This document shows positions 6,810 to 13,461 of a stretch of DNA of 16,110 nt, in pieces (position 1 is the stretch's first letter; every line of letters starts with the position of its first letter). The position numbers were made by a program, and so were the translations under genes. The DNA lies in the NCBI GenBank assembly GCA_003149735.1, contig QANA01000070.1, positions 19,038 through 35,147 on the forward strand, read 5' to 3'. Under the pieces are notes generated by a model. The model saw only the letters and a list, made by a program, of their open reading frames with translations, did no database searches and was not told where the DNA came from. Origin of the DNA: Clostridiales bacterium (GTDB lineage: Bacteria > Bacillota_A > Clostridia > Christensenellales > Christensenellaceae).

Positions 6810-7654
6810 GATATATCTGTCTCCTTTGCCATAAATATGAACAGTTGTTCAATGTCGATCGGATGGATTTCCATGTCTGCAGGTACTTGATCACGCCTGA
6901 CGATAGCCTCTGCCCCATAAATATTTTTCTTTACACCCTGGATAGCATCGGAGGGGATTTCCGCCAACTGCGCGGCAGAGCAATGGATCAGGCAGTATTC
7001 AGCTTTCAGCATATCTTTTTCAGCGCACAAAAGCAGTTTGCCTTGATGCAAGAAGGCAATATAATCACAGATCTTCTCCAAATCACTGACAATATGAGAA
7101 GAGATCAGTATGGAATGAGTTTCATCCCGGGTGAATTCATTGAAAATATCCAGTATCTCATCTCGGATGACAGGGTCGAGCCCGGAAGTTGCTTCATCTA
7201 AAATGAGCAGCTTCGGATGGTGACTCAGTGCGATGGCAATTCCCAACTTCATTTTCATTCCACGGGAGAATTCTTTAAATTTTTGATGCCTGGGTAAATC
7301 AAAAGTTGTAAGGTATCTGGTATATTCAGCATCATCCCAATGCTGAAATACATGCCGCATCACCTTGCCGATCTGGATAGGGGTCAGACATTCCGGCAGA
7401 CCAACTTCGTCGAGCACGACGCCGATCTCTTCTTTTGCTAAATGGATACTATCCTGATGGTCTTTGCCAAAGAGGGAGATGGTGCCCTCGTCTTTTTCGA
7501 TCATGTTGAGGATGAGTTTGATGACAGTGCTTTTGCCGGCACCGTTTTCACCTATCAACCCCATAATACATCCCTGCGGAAGGGTTAACGAAACATCTTC
7601 CAGTGTGAAATCTTTATATGATTTGGATAAATGTCTGATTTCGATTGCATGCAT
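6806..7654 (-). CDS. ABC transporter ATP-binding protein (YtrB/BcrA-like)
   Basis: A 282-aa cytosolic ATPase from the chosen start. Walker A is GENGAGKST (35-43), Walker B LLILDE (149-154) with catalytic E154, and the H-switch H187 in SSH. The signature is the degenerate FSRGMKMKL (129-137) rather than LSGGQ, as in YtrB-like exporters. A C-terminal region of about 75 residues (210-282) follows the nucleotide-binding domain. The frame also offers ATGs at 7675 and 7660. I chose 7654 because GGGGG at 7661-7665 (minus strand) then sits 7 nt upstream, while it directly abuts the 7660 ATG. This start is 2 nt after the GntR stop and the gene overlaps the permease by ATGA, so the three genes are tightly coupled. 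Confidence 0.88.
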   Translation of the reverse strand: MHAIEIRHLSKSYKDFTLEDVSLTLPQGCIMGLIGENGAGKSTVIKLILNMIEKDEGTISLFGKDHQDSIHLAKEEIGVVLDEVGLPECLTPIQIGKVMRHVFQHWDDAEYTRYLTTFDLPRHQKFKEFSRGMKMKLGIAIALSHHPKLLILDEATSGLDPVIRDEILDIFNEFTRDETHSILISSHIVSDLEKICDYIAFLHQGKLLLCAEKDMLKAEYCLIHCSAAQLAEIPSDAIQGVKKNIYGAEAIVRRDQVPADMEIHPIDIEQLFIFMAKETDIS

Positions 7655-7656
7655 AT

Positions 7657-8028
7657 TCATTCCCCCGTTATGCAATGGATCATCTCAATGATGTCGGATT
7701 TTTCGAGATTACAGGAAGCGGCGAGCCGCATAATTTCTTCAATATATGCTTCTATCTTTTTGAGATTTTCTTCTCTCAGCAGCTCGACATTTTTGGGAGC
7801 GACAAAGCACCCCTTTCCGGCAACGGTGTAAATAAATCCATCCTTTTCCAACTCATCATATGCCCGTTTGGTGGTAATAACACTGATTCGCAAATCTTTG
7901 GCCAGATTTCTGATGGAAGGCAGGGCGGCATCTTCCTGCAACGTACCATTGATAATCTGTGATTTGATCTGTAAATAAATCTGCTCATAAATCGGAGCTC
8001 CACTTTTATTGTTAATCCATAAATCCAA
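7657..8028 (-). CDS. GntR-family transcriptional regulator, YtrA subfamily
   Basis: From the chosen TTG start the protein is 123 aa. It has an N-terminal GntR winged helix-turn-helix (about 10-78: GAPIYEQI, LPSIRNLAKDLRIS, KRAYDELEKDGFI, GKGCFV) and only about 40 residues after it, which defines the short YtrA type lacking a large effector domain. The frame is open to a TTG at 8070, but that lies in the promoter -10 region upstream of the predicted transcript start. The TTG at 8028 has GGGGTG (8035-8040) six nt before it and gives the usual MDLWIN..SGAPIYEQI opening. It presumably represses its own operon, which includes the adjacent ABC ATPase and permease. The start codon is an inference. 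Confidence 0.88.
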   Translation of the reverse strand: MDLWINNKSGAPIYEQIYLQIKSQIINGTLQEDAALPSIRNLAKDLRISVITTKRAYDELEKDGFIYTVAGKGCFVAPKNVELLREENLKKIEAYIEEIMRLAASCNLEKSDIIEMIHCITGE

Positions 8029-8049
8029 AATACACACCCCGTATCTACT

Positions 8050-8068
8050 GTATATATATAATATATAC
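8050..8068. promoter_or_regulatory. Candidate operator palindrome for the GntR regulator
   Basis: GTATATAT (8050-8057) and ATATATAC (8061-8068) form a perfect 8-bp inverted repeat around three bases. It covers the -10 box and start region of the GntR promoter. A GT...AC-edged AT palindrome at this place suits autorepression by a YtrA-type regulator. Simple TA alternation could also produce it by chance. Confidence 0.5.
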
Positions 8069-8088
8069 AATTAAAACAGGCTTGTCAA
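8060..8088 (-). promoter_or_regulatory. Sigma-A promoter of the gntR-ABC operon
   Basis: On the minus strand TTGACA (8083-8088) and TATATT (8060-8065) are separated by exactly 17 nt. The predicted start is near 8053, giving a leader of about 25 nt to the TTG start codon. Confidence 0.85.
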
Positions 8089-8342
8089 CTATATGGAGGA
8101 GAGGAGGTGGAAGCAGAGCCTATACACTTTTTATCAAACGCCGTAAAAGCTGTTATAAAGCTGTTGAAGTCGTTTGTTTTCGATAGAACTGCTATAGTGA
8201 AAGTTATTGTTTATGAACAAAGAAAATGAAAAGAATGCAAAAAAATAAGAAGATTTCATTCAAAAATGAGATGATAAAATGCAATTAAAAATAAAAACCG
8301 GAACTTTTTGCAATTTTTGAAGATAAAATATGCAAAAAAGGC
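8089..8342. other. AT-rich non-coding gap with TGCA motif cluster
   Basis: About 250 nt between the divergent gntR and aspartate aminotransferase promoters, with no credible gene. The longest start-stop frames lack ribosome binding sites. The half nearest the aminotransferase is very AT-rich. TGCA occurs at 8236, 8280, 8309 and 8331, and again at 8344 on the -35 box. TTTTTGCA (8305-8312) and TGCAAAAA (8331-8338) form an inverted repeat. Probably a regulatory region. Confidence 0.5.
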
Positions 8343-8371
8343 TTGCATTTATAAGAGCGATGTATTATTAT
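8343..8371 (+). promoter_or_regulatory. Sigma-A promoter of the aminotransferase-citrate synthase operon
   Basis: TTGCAT (8343-8348) and TATTAT (8366-8371) are 17 nt apart; the start of transcription should be near 8378. The -35 box contains the last of a run of TGCA motifs. Confidence 0.65.
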
Positions 8372-8416
8372 TGGTGTTACATTGCGTAGACATTACATGG
8401 TTGGAGGATCATAGAT

Positions 8417-9607
8417 ATGAAATTTTCTAAAAAGGCAATGGGTATTTCCCCATCTCTCACTTTGGGTATTGACACACTTTCCAAAGAAATGAAAGCACAA
8501 GGACAGGATGTTGTCAGCTTTGGAGTGGGAGAGCCTGATTTCGATACCCCAGTTTATATAAAAGAAGCGGCTAAAGCGGCCATCGACAGAGGTTATACGA
8601 AATATACGCCGGTTCCTGGTATTATGGAATTGCGCGAAGCCATAGCGGAACGTTATCGCCAGGTTTATGGACTTTCTTATACAGCTGCTAACGTTGTAGT
8701 TTCCAATGGAGCAAAACAATCTCTCTATAATATCTTTCAGGCTATTCTGGATCCGGGTGATGAGGTAATCATCATTTCCCCTTATTGGGTAACCTATCCG
8801 GAATTGGTAAAAATGGCTTCGGGTACACCTGTAATTGTAGAAGCCAAGGAAGAAGATCATTTTCAGCCGGATATTTCCAAAATTGAAGAAGCGGTTACAG
8901 AACGGACACGGGCAATTATTGTCAACAACCCTTCCAACCCCTGCGGCAATGTTTACTCCCGTGAAAGTTTGGAAGAAATTGCGCAAATTGCGCAGAAATA
9001 TGATTTGGTGATTGTATCGGATGAAATCTATGATGTATTGTGCTATCAGGGTGATATGATTTCTATTGCCGGTATCTCCGAGGATGCAAAAGAAAGAACG
9101 GTTATTGTAAACGGCATGAGCAAAGCATTTGCCATGACCGGATGGCGGATGGGGTATACCATTAGTGATCCGGCATTGGCAAAGGTTATGACCAGCTACC
9201 AGAGCCATAGTTCCTCGAACCCCAGCTCTATTTCCCAATATGCGGCATTGGCAGCGCTGCTTGGGCCTAAAGATGATATGAAGGAAATGGTGACTGCTTT
9301 TGCTGCAAGGGCAAAGCTGATTTATCAGCTGTTGAATGAAATCCCCGGAGTGAGCTGCCAAATGCCTGCGGGAGCATTTTATGCCCTGCCTAATATTAAA
9401 AGCGCATTTGGGAAATGTTATCGGGGTGTGCGGATTGAAAATTCTGTGCAGTTTGCAGAGCTGCTGCTGAAGGAAAAGCTGGTGGCTGTAGTTCCCGGAA
9501 TAGCCTTTGGGGCAGAAGGGTATATGCGCCTTTCTTATGCAACTTCCGAAGAGAATATTAAAAAGGGAATCGGCAGAATCAGAGAATTTTTTGGTGAATT
9601 GAATTGA
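8417..9607 (+). CDS. aspC: Aspartate aminotransferase, class I fold, subgroup Ib
   Basis: A 396-aa pyridoxal-phosphate enzyme, probably interconverting aspartate plus 2-oxoglutarate with oxaloacetate plus glutamate. Cofactor and substrate residues are visible: K236 in SKAFAMTGWRMGY (Schiff base), N174 in NPSNPCG, D202 and Y205 in SDEIYD, and R371 in MRLSYAT, which binds the substrate carboxylate. The NGAKQSLYNIFQAILDPGDE segment (97-116) matches subgroup Ib aspartate aminotransferases, where the Lys after G-x (here K100) helps recognise the acidic side chain. That favours aspartate over alanine or aromatic substrates. GGAGG lies 9 nt before the ATG. The citrate synthase-like gene follows 10 nt after the stop, with its ribosome binding site overlapping this stop codon. 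Confidence 0.88.
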   Translation: MKFSKKAMGISPSLTLGIDTLSKEMKAQGQDVVSFGVGEPDFDTPVYIKEAAKAAIDRGYTKYTPVPGIMELREAIAERYRQVYGLSYTAANVVVSNGAKQSLYNIFQAILDPGDEVIIISPYWVTYPELVKMASGTPVIVEAKEEDHFQPDISKIEEAVTERTRAIIVNNPSNPCGNVYSRESLEEIAQIAQKYDLVIVSDEIYDVLCYQGDMISIAGISEDAKERTVIVNGMSKAFAMTGWRMGYTISDPALAKVMTSYQSHSSSNPSSISQYAALAALLGPKDDMKEMVTAFAARAKLIYQLLNEIPGVSCQMPAGAFYALPNIKSAFGKCYRGVRIENSVQFAELLLKEKLVAVVPGIAFGAEGYMRLSYATSEENIKKGIGRIREFFGELN

Positions 9608-9617
9608 GGATTGTAAT

Positions 9618-11012
9618 ATGAATGTAGAAAAACAGTATAGAAGAACGAATCTCCTGCAGGAACATGACTATTACTATAATCTGCAGGATGTGGAACAGCC
9701 TGTGCTGTTCCGGGATAGTTTCCCTTATGATCAGGTACCTAAGACACGATTTAATCACAGATTGGTCCCTATGTATTTCCCGGATCATATCTGGATTACA
9801 GATACAACTTTTCGTGATGGCCAGCAGGCTATGCAGCCTTTTACGGCAGACCAGATTTTACATCTCTATAAATTGATGCATAAGCTGGGCGGCAAGCGTG
9901 GCGTGATTCGTCAGAGTGAATTTTTTGTATATACGGAAAAGGATCGCAAGGCGCTGGAAAAGTGTATGGAGATGGATTACGATTTTCCGGAAATTACGAC
10001 TTGGATTCGGGCCAGCAAAAATGATTTTGATTTGGTAAAGCGCATAGGTATTCAGGAGACGGGAATTCTTGTTTCCTGCTCTGATTATCATATTTTCAAT
10101 AAGATGGGCTTGACGCGGCAGCAGGCGATGGATAAATATCTGGGAATTGTGAAGGATGCAATATCTTATGGTATTCGCCCCCGGTGCCACCTTGAGGATA
10201 TTACAAGAGCTGATTTCTACGGTTTTGTAGTGCCTTTTGTGACTGAATTAATGCGCATTATGCAGGAGACGGGCGTGCCGATTAAAATTCGTATGTGCGA
10301 TACGATGGGATATGGAGTGCCTTATCCGGGAGCAGCTTTGCCGAGAAGTGTGGCAGGTATTGTATATGGATTGCGTTTTTATGCCGGCGTGCCTTCCCAA
10401 TTGCTGGAGTGGCATGGCCATAACGATTTCCATAAAGTTGTAGTCAATGCAGCAACGGCCTGGTTATATGGTGCATCCGGCGTTAACTGTTCGCTTTTGG
10501 GAATCGGGGAGCGCACCGGCAATTGCCCGTTGGAAGCGATGGCTATGGAATATGCGCAGCTGATTGGAAACGACGGCGGAATGCGTCTGGAAGTGATTAC
10601 TGAGATTGCTGATTATTTCCAAAAGGAAATCGGATATAAGATCGATCCCAAAACACCTTTTGTGGGGTCGGATTTTAATTCTACCCGTGCAGGTATCCAT
10701 GCGGATGGAATACTCAAGGATGAGGAAATTTATAACATTTTTGATACCAAGAAAATCTTGAACCGGCCGGTGGGCGTGATGCTGGGAGAACATTCCGGAG
10801 TGGCCAGTATTGCTTATTGGATTAATACGCACTTTAATCTGCCTCAGGAACTGTGCGTGGATAAGCGCAGTGAGCTGGTGGAAAAGGTCCGGCAAATCAT
10901 GGATGGCAGCTATGCAGAAGGCCGGAATACCATGTTTTCAGATGCGGAACTGGAAGCAATGGTGGAAGCGGCGGATGCTGAACAGTATCGTAAATTCAAG
11001 GAAAATTGCTGA
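9618..11012 (+). CDS. Re-citrate synthase-like protein (HMGL/isopropylmalate-homocitrate synthase superfamily)
   Basis: A 464-aa enzyme of the DRE-TIM metallolyase superfamily. The barrel starts with ITDTTFRDGQQ (60-70), giving catalytic R66 and metal ligand D67. The metal-binding HGHND is at 266-270 (H266, H268), GERTGN at 297-302, and a GIHADG segment at 359-364. The roughly 55-residue N-terminal lead-in and the conserved runs VIRQSEFF, RPRCHLEDITRADFYGFVVPF and CDTMGYGVPYPGAALPRS look like the Re-citrate synthase group of anaerobes (C. kluyveri and C. acetobutylicum type) rather than true LeuA or NifV. No LeuA-type allosteric domain is present. It would condense oxaloacetate with acetyl-CoA for 2-oxoglutarate and glutamate synthesis. 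The adjacent aspartate aminotransferase uses both end metabolites. Homocitrate synthase activity remains the alternative. Confidence 0.78.
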   Translation: MNVEKQYRRTNLLQEHDYYYNLQDVEQPVLFRDSFPYDQVPKTRFNHRLVPMYFPDHIWITDTTFRDGQQAMQPFTADQILHLYKLMHKLGGKRGVIRQSEFFVYTEKDRKALEKCMEMDYDFPEITTWIRASKNDFDLVKRIGIQETGILVSCSDYHIFNKMGLTRQQAMDKYLGIVKDAISYGIRPRCHLEDITRADFYGFVVPFVTELMRIMQETGVPIKIRMCDTMGYGVPYPGAALPRSVAGIVYGLRFYAGVPSQLLEWHGHNDFHKVVVNAATAWLYGASGVNCSLLGIGERTGNCPLEAMAMEYAQLIGNDGGMRLEVITEIADYFQKEIGYKIDPKTPFVGSDFNSTRAGIHADGILKDEEIYNIFDTKKILNRPVGVMLGEHSGVASIAYWINTHFNLPQELCVDKRSELVEKVRQIMDGSYAEGRNTMFSDAELEAMVEAADAEQYRKFKENC

Positions 11013-11026
11013 AAGCGCAAATAAGG

Positions 11027-11057
11027 GCGGCACGGAAAAAGCGTGTCGCTTTTGTTT
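11027..11057 (+). terminator. Rho-independent terminator after the citrate synthase-like gene
   Basis: GCGGCACG (11027-11034) pairs with CGTGTCGC (11042-11049) through 8 bp with one G-T wobble, has a GAAAAAG loop and is followed by TTTTGTTT. It starts 15 nt after the stop codon. Confidence 0.88.
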
Positions 11058-11084
11058 GATTTCCATAGAGGAATGTTATATACT
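11056..11084 (+). promoter_or_regulatory. Sigma-A promoter of the Lrp-aminotransferase operon
   Basis: TTGATT (11056-11061) and TATACT (11079-11084) are 17 nt apart. The predicted start near 11091 gives a leader of about 33 nt. The -35 box touches the T tract of the preceding terminator, so the two elements are packed end to end. Confidence 0.7.
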
Positions 11085-11123
11085 ATACTAATATAATTCA
11101 ATTACTGTTTAAGGGAGGCAAAT

Positions 11124-11615
11124 ATGGATATCAAGCACGAAATACTGGAAATCCTACGTGATGATGCAACCATCAGCAACCAGACCATCGCCGCCATGCT
11201 GGGCATAGCAGAAGAGCAAGTGGCTGCTGCCATCGCCGAATTGAAAGCGCAGGGGATTATTATGAAATATAGCGCAATTCTCAATTCCGAAGCTATGGGA
11301 GAACAAGCCCCCGCGGAAGCTATGATTGAAATCAAAGTAGAACCAAAGCTGGATTTCGGCTATGAAGATATTGCGCGGCGTATTTATCGTTTTTCTGAAG
11401 TAAAAGCACTGTATTTGATGTCGGGCAGATATGATCTTTCTATTCGTGTAGAAGCAAGAACGATGAAGGAAATATCAAAATTCGTCTGGGAAAAACTTTC
11501 TGTGCTGGAAGGAGTGCGCAGCACGGAGACTTTGTTTATTATGCGTAAATATAAAGAAAACGGCGTTGTTTTTGATAAGATTGAGAAACAAAGCAGATTG
11601 GTGGTAACTCCGTGA
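11124..11615 (+). CDS. Lrp/AsnC-family transcriptional regulator (AlaR-like by context)
   Basis: A 163-aa regulator with an N-terminal winged HTH (about 1-50; recognition region ATISNQTIAAMLGIAEEQVAAAI) and a C-terminal RAM effector-binding domain (about 63-145, with LMSGRYDL at 98-105 near the usual ligand-binding loop). Lrp-family proteins bind an amino acid and form octamers or higher assemblies on DNA. Its stop overlaps the start of the next gene, an aminotransferase, as GTGA. In B. subtilis the equivalent pair YugG-YugH is AlaR-AlaT, where the regulator controls alanine transaminase; that role here is inferred from the arrangement. GGGAGG lies 5 nt before the ATG. Confidence 0.88.
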   Translation: MDIKHEILEILRDDATISNQTIAAMLGIAEEQVAAAIAELKAQGIIMKYSAILNSEAMGEQAPAEAMIEIKVEPKLDFGYEDIARRIYRFSEVKALYLMSGRYDLSIRVEARTMKEISKFVWEKLSVLEGVRSTETLFIMRKYKENGVVFDKIEKQSRLVVTP

Positions 11616-12778
11616 ATACACAGCAGTTAATTGCCGAATCTGTCAGTGCGGTGCCACCTTCCGGTATACGCAAATTCTTTGATATTGCCAGTGACATGAA
11701 AGATGTCATTTCCATGAGCGTAGGGGAACCGGATTTTGTTACGCCCTGGAACGTATGTCAGGCAGCGATCGATTCTATTGAACGCGGGGAGACGCACTAT
11801 ACTTCCAACAGCGGTACGCTGGAATTGCGTAGCCTCATTGAAAAGTATCTTGCAGAGCGTTTTAATGTACATTACAAACCGGAGCAGATGCTGGTGACAG
11901 TAGGTGCCAGTGAAGCTTTGGACCTGGCATTTCGTGCCTTGCTGAATCCGGGAGATGAAGTATTGATTCCTGCTCCTTCCTATGTATCTTATGAACCTGG
12001 CGTGCGCTTTGCTCATGGCATCAGTGTTCCGATTGTGACGGAAGAGAAAGATGATTTTGTAATAAAACCGGAGCATATTGAACGGGCCATTACCCCCAAA
12101 AGCAAGGTATTAGTCATTCCGTACCCCAATAATCCCACCGGCGCGGTACTCTCTGCAGAGGATATTGTTGCGATACAGGATATTGCCCTGAAGCACAATC
12201 TGTTTGTGATTGCCGATGAGATCTATGCGGAATTGACTTATGGGCGCAATCACGTTTCCTTTGCCGAAGGATTTGAAGACCGGACATTGCTGATCAATGG
12301 ATTTTCCAAAGCATTTGCTATGACGGGTTGGCGCCTGGGGTATGCGGCAGGTCCCAAACCGGTGATTGATGCGATGCTTAAAATCCATCAATATACCATG
12401 CTTTGCGCACCAATTATGAGTCAGAAGGCCGGCGAAGAGGCTTTGCGCACTGAAATGATGAAGGATTACTATCAGGTGCGTGAAATGGTGCGCAATTATA
12501 ATCGCCGCAGAGTATATGTTGTACAAAGTTTCCGTGAGATGGGCTTTTCCTGTTTTGAGCCACGGGGTGCGTTTTATGCTTTCCCCAATATTTCATGGAC
12601 AGGCTTGACTTCTGAAGAGTTTTGCCGCCGATTGATTTTGGAACATCATGTGGCATGCGTCCCCGGAACGGCTTTTGGAGCCAGCGGAGAAGGATTTATT
12701 CGCTGCTCTTATGCAACCTCAATGGACAATCTGCAGGAAGCAATGCAGCGTATACGGGATTTTATCGGCACTTTATAA
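11612..12778 (+). CDS. Class I aminotransferase, probable alanine transaminase (AlaT/YugH-like)
   Basis: A 388-aa pyridoxal-phosphate aminotransferase. Key residues are K233 in FSKAFAMTGWRLGY, N174 in YPNNPTG, D202 and Y205 in ADEIYAE, and R364 in FIRCSYAT. The segment at the cofactor phosphate is GASEALD (98-104), which lacks the Lys found in the aspartate-type enzyme at 8417, so the substrates probably differ. With an overlapping Lrp-family gene upstream it matches AlaR-AlaT of B. subtilis (pyruvate plus glutamate to alanine plus 2-oxoglutarate); PatA-like N-acetyl-diaminopimelate or aromatic activity is possible. The start is GTG at 11612, inside the regulator stop (GTGA), with GGTGG 6 nt upstream. 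No terminator is evident in the 81 nt before trmL. Confidence 0.85.
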   Translation: MNTQQLIAESVSAVPPSGIRKFFDIASDMKDVISMSVGEPDFVTPWNVCQAAIDSIERGETHYTSNSGTLELRSLIEKYLAERFNVHYKPEQMLVTVGASEALDLAFRALLNPGDEVLIPAPSYVSYEPGVRFAHGISVPIVTEEKDDFVIKPEHIERAITPKSKVLVIPYPNNPTGAVLSAEDIVAIQDIALKHNLFVIADEIYAELTYGRNHVSFAEGFEDRTLLINGFSKAFAMTGWRLGYAAGPKPVIDAMLKIHQYTMLCAPIMSQKAGEEALRTEMMKDYYQVREMVRNYNRRRVYVVQSFREMGFSCFEPRGAFYAFPNISWTGLTSEEFCRRLILEHHVACVPGTAFGASGEGFIRCSYATSMDNLQEAMQRIRDFIGTL

Positions 12779-12859
12779 AAGAAACAAGAACGGAGAAGCC
12801 AGAACACGGGCGCTTGGGTTTTTGTTGAAATAAGTCGGAAGGAAGCAAGTCGGATTATT

Positions 12860-13324
12860 ATGTTGAATATCGTGTTGGTAGAACCGGAAATCCCCGGTAA
12901 TACAGGTAATATTTCGCGTACCTGCGCAGTGGTGGGCGCGCGGCTGCATCTGGTGGAACCGCTGGGATTTTCTATCGACGAGAAGCATTTGATGCGGGCA
13001 GGGCTGGATTATTGGGATAAATTGGATTTGACGGTATATAAAAATCTGGATGCGTTTTTAGAACAAAATCGCGGAAAAGGCCGATTCTGGTATTTTTCTA
13101 CCAAAGCTGCCCGCCGGCATTCGGAAGTGACTTACAGGGATGGAGATTATCTGATTTTCGGCAAGGAAAGCGCCGGTTTGCCGGAATATCTGGTGTATGG
13201 GCATCCGGAAGAAGCGGTGCGCATTCCCATGCGGGATACTTTGCGCTCTCTGAATCTTTCTAATTCGGTTGCCATTGCAGTTTATGAGGCATTACGCCAG
13301 TTGGATTATCCGGACCTGCGCTGA
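12860..13324 (+). CDS. trmL: tRNA (cytidine/uridine-34-2'-O-)-methyltransferase, SPOUT class
   Basis: A 154-aa SPOUT methyltransferase, the usual TrmL length. It uses S-adenosylmethionine to methylate the 2'-O of the wobble nucleotide 34 in certain leucine tRNAs. Visible are the N-terminal EPEIPGNTGNISRTC (8-22), and the trefoil-knot SAM site made by LIFGKESAGLP (98-108), RIPM (121-124) and the C-terminal SLNLSNSVAIAVYEALRQ (130-147). The ATG at 12860 begins the conserved LNIVLVEPEIPGN strand. The ribosome binding site is weak: a GGAAGGAAG is about 14 nt away and a short CGGA is closer. An AAGTCGGA direct repeat (12832-12839, 12847-12854) flanks it. It may be read from the upstream operon; pgk downstream has its own promoter. 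Confidence 0.92.
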   Translation: MLNIVLVEPEIPGNTGNISRTCAVVGARLHLVEPLGFSIDEKHLMRAGLDYWDKLDLTVYKNLDAFLEQNRGKGRFWYFSTKAARRHSEVTYRDGDYLIFGKESAGLPEYLVYGHPEEAVRIPMRDTLRSLNLSNSVAIAVYEALRQLDYPDLR

Positions 13325-13339
13325 AAAACGAAAATTTTA

Positions 13340-13368
13340 TTGACGGAAAAAGGCTTTCTATTTAAAAT
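13340..13368 (+). promoter_or_regulatory. Sigma-A promoter of the pgk-tpiA-gpmI operon
   Basis: TTGACG (13340-13345) and TAAAAT (13363-13368) are 17 nt apart. The predicted start near 13375 lies just before a hairpin and gives a leader of about 83 nt to the pgk ATG. Confidence 0.75.
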
Positions 13369-13375
13369 AGAAACT

Positions 13376-13406
13376 GGAGAATGGGTATCTTTGGTAAGAT
13401 ATCTCC
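13376..13406 (+). other. Hairpin at the predicted 5' end of the pgk transcript
   Basis: TATCTT (13386-13391) pairs with AAGATA (13396-13401) across a TGGT loop, and GGAGA (13376-13380) pairs with TCTCC (13402-13406), leaving ATGGG as a 5-nt bulge. That makes 11 bp starting at about the first transcribed base. No T run follows, so it is not a terminator. A 5'-terminal stem of this kind could stabilise the mRNA. Confidence 0.5.
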
Positions 13407-13461
13407 TCAAACAAATGGTTATCCTAATTTTATACAAAAAAAGGAGTATAAAAGCATATGA
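13381..13461 (+). other. Possible 26-codon leader ORF overlapping the pgk start
   Basis: An ATG at 13381 opens a frame beginning MGIFGKISPQ and ending at a TGA (13459-13461) that overlaps the pgk ATG as ATGA. The GGAG before it is only 1-2 nt away and within the hairpin, so initiation would be inefficient. No homology is recognised. Confidence 0.2.

Noticed and set aside
6806..8028. A novel antiphage or toxin system in the gntR-ATPase-permease cluster
   Set aside because: Gene order and domains match ordinary YtrABC-like transporter operons, and there are no nuclease, toxin or phage-related domains nearby.
8213..8248. Eleven-codon ORF (MNKENEKNAKK) in the AT-rich gap
   Set aside because: No ribosome binding site, an A-rich composition expected by chance, no homology.
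8100..8416. CRISPR, tRNA or small RNA gene in the long intergenic gap
   Set aside because: No direct repeats of CRISPR size, no tRNA cloverleaf or TTCRA arm, and no terminator within the gap.
8393..9361. 322-codon minus-strand frame opposite the aspartate aminotransferase
   Set aside because: Antisense to a clear PLP enzyme; a Cys/His/Phe-rich composition is typical of shadow translation, and it would need to start inside the aminotransferase.
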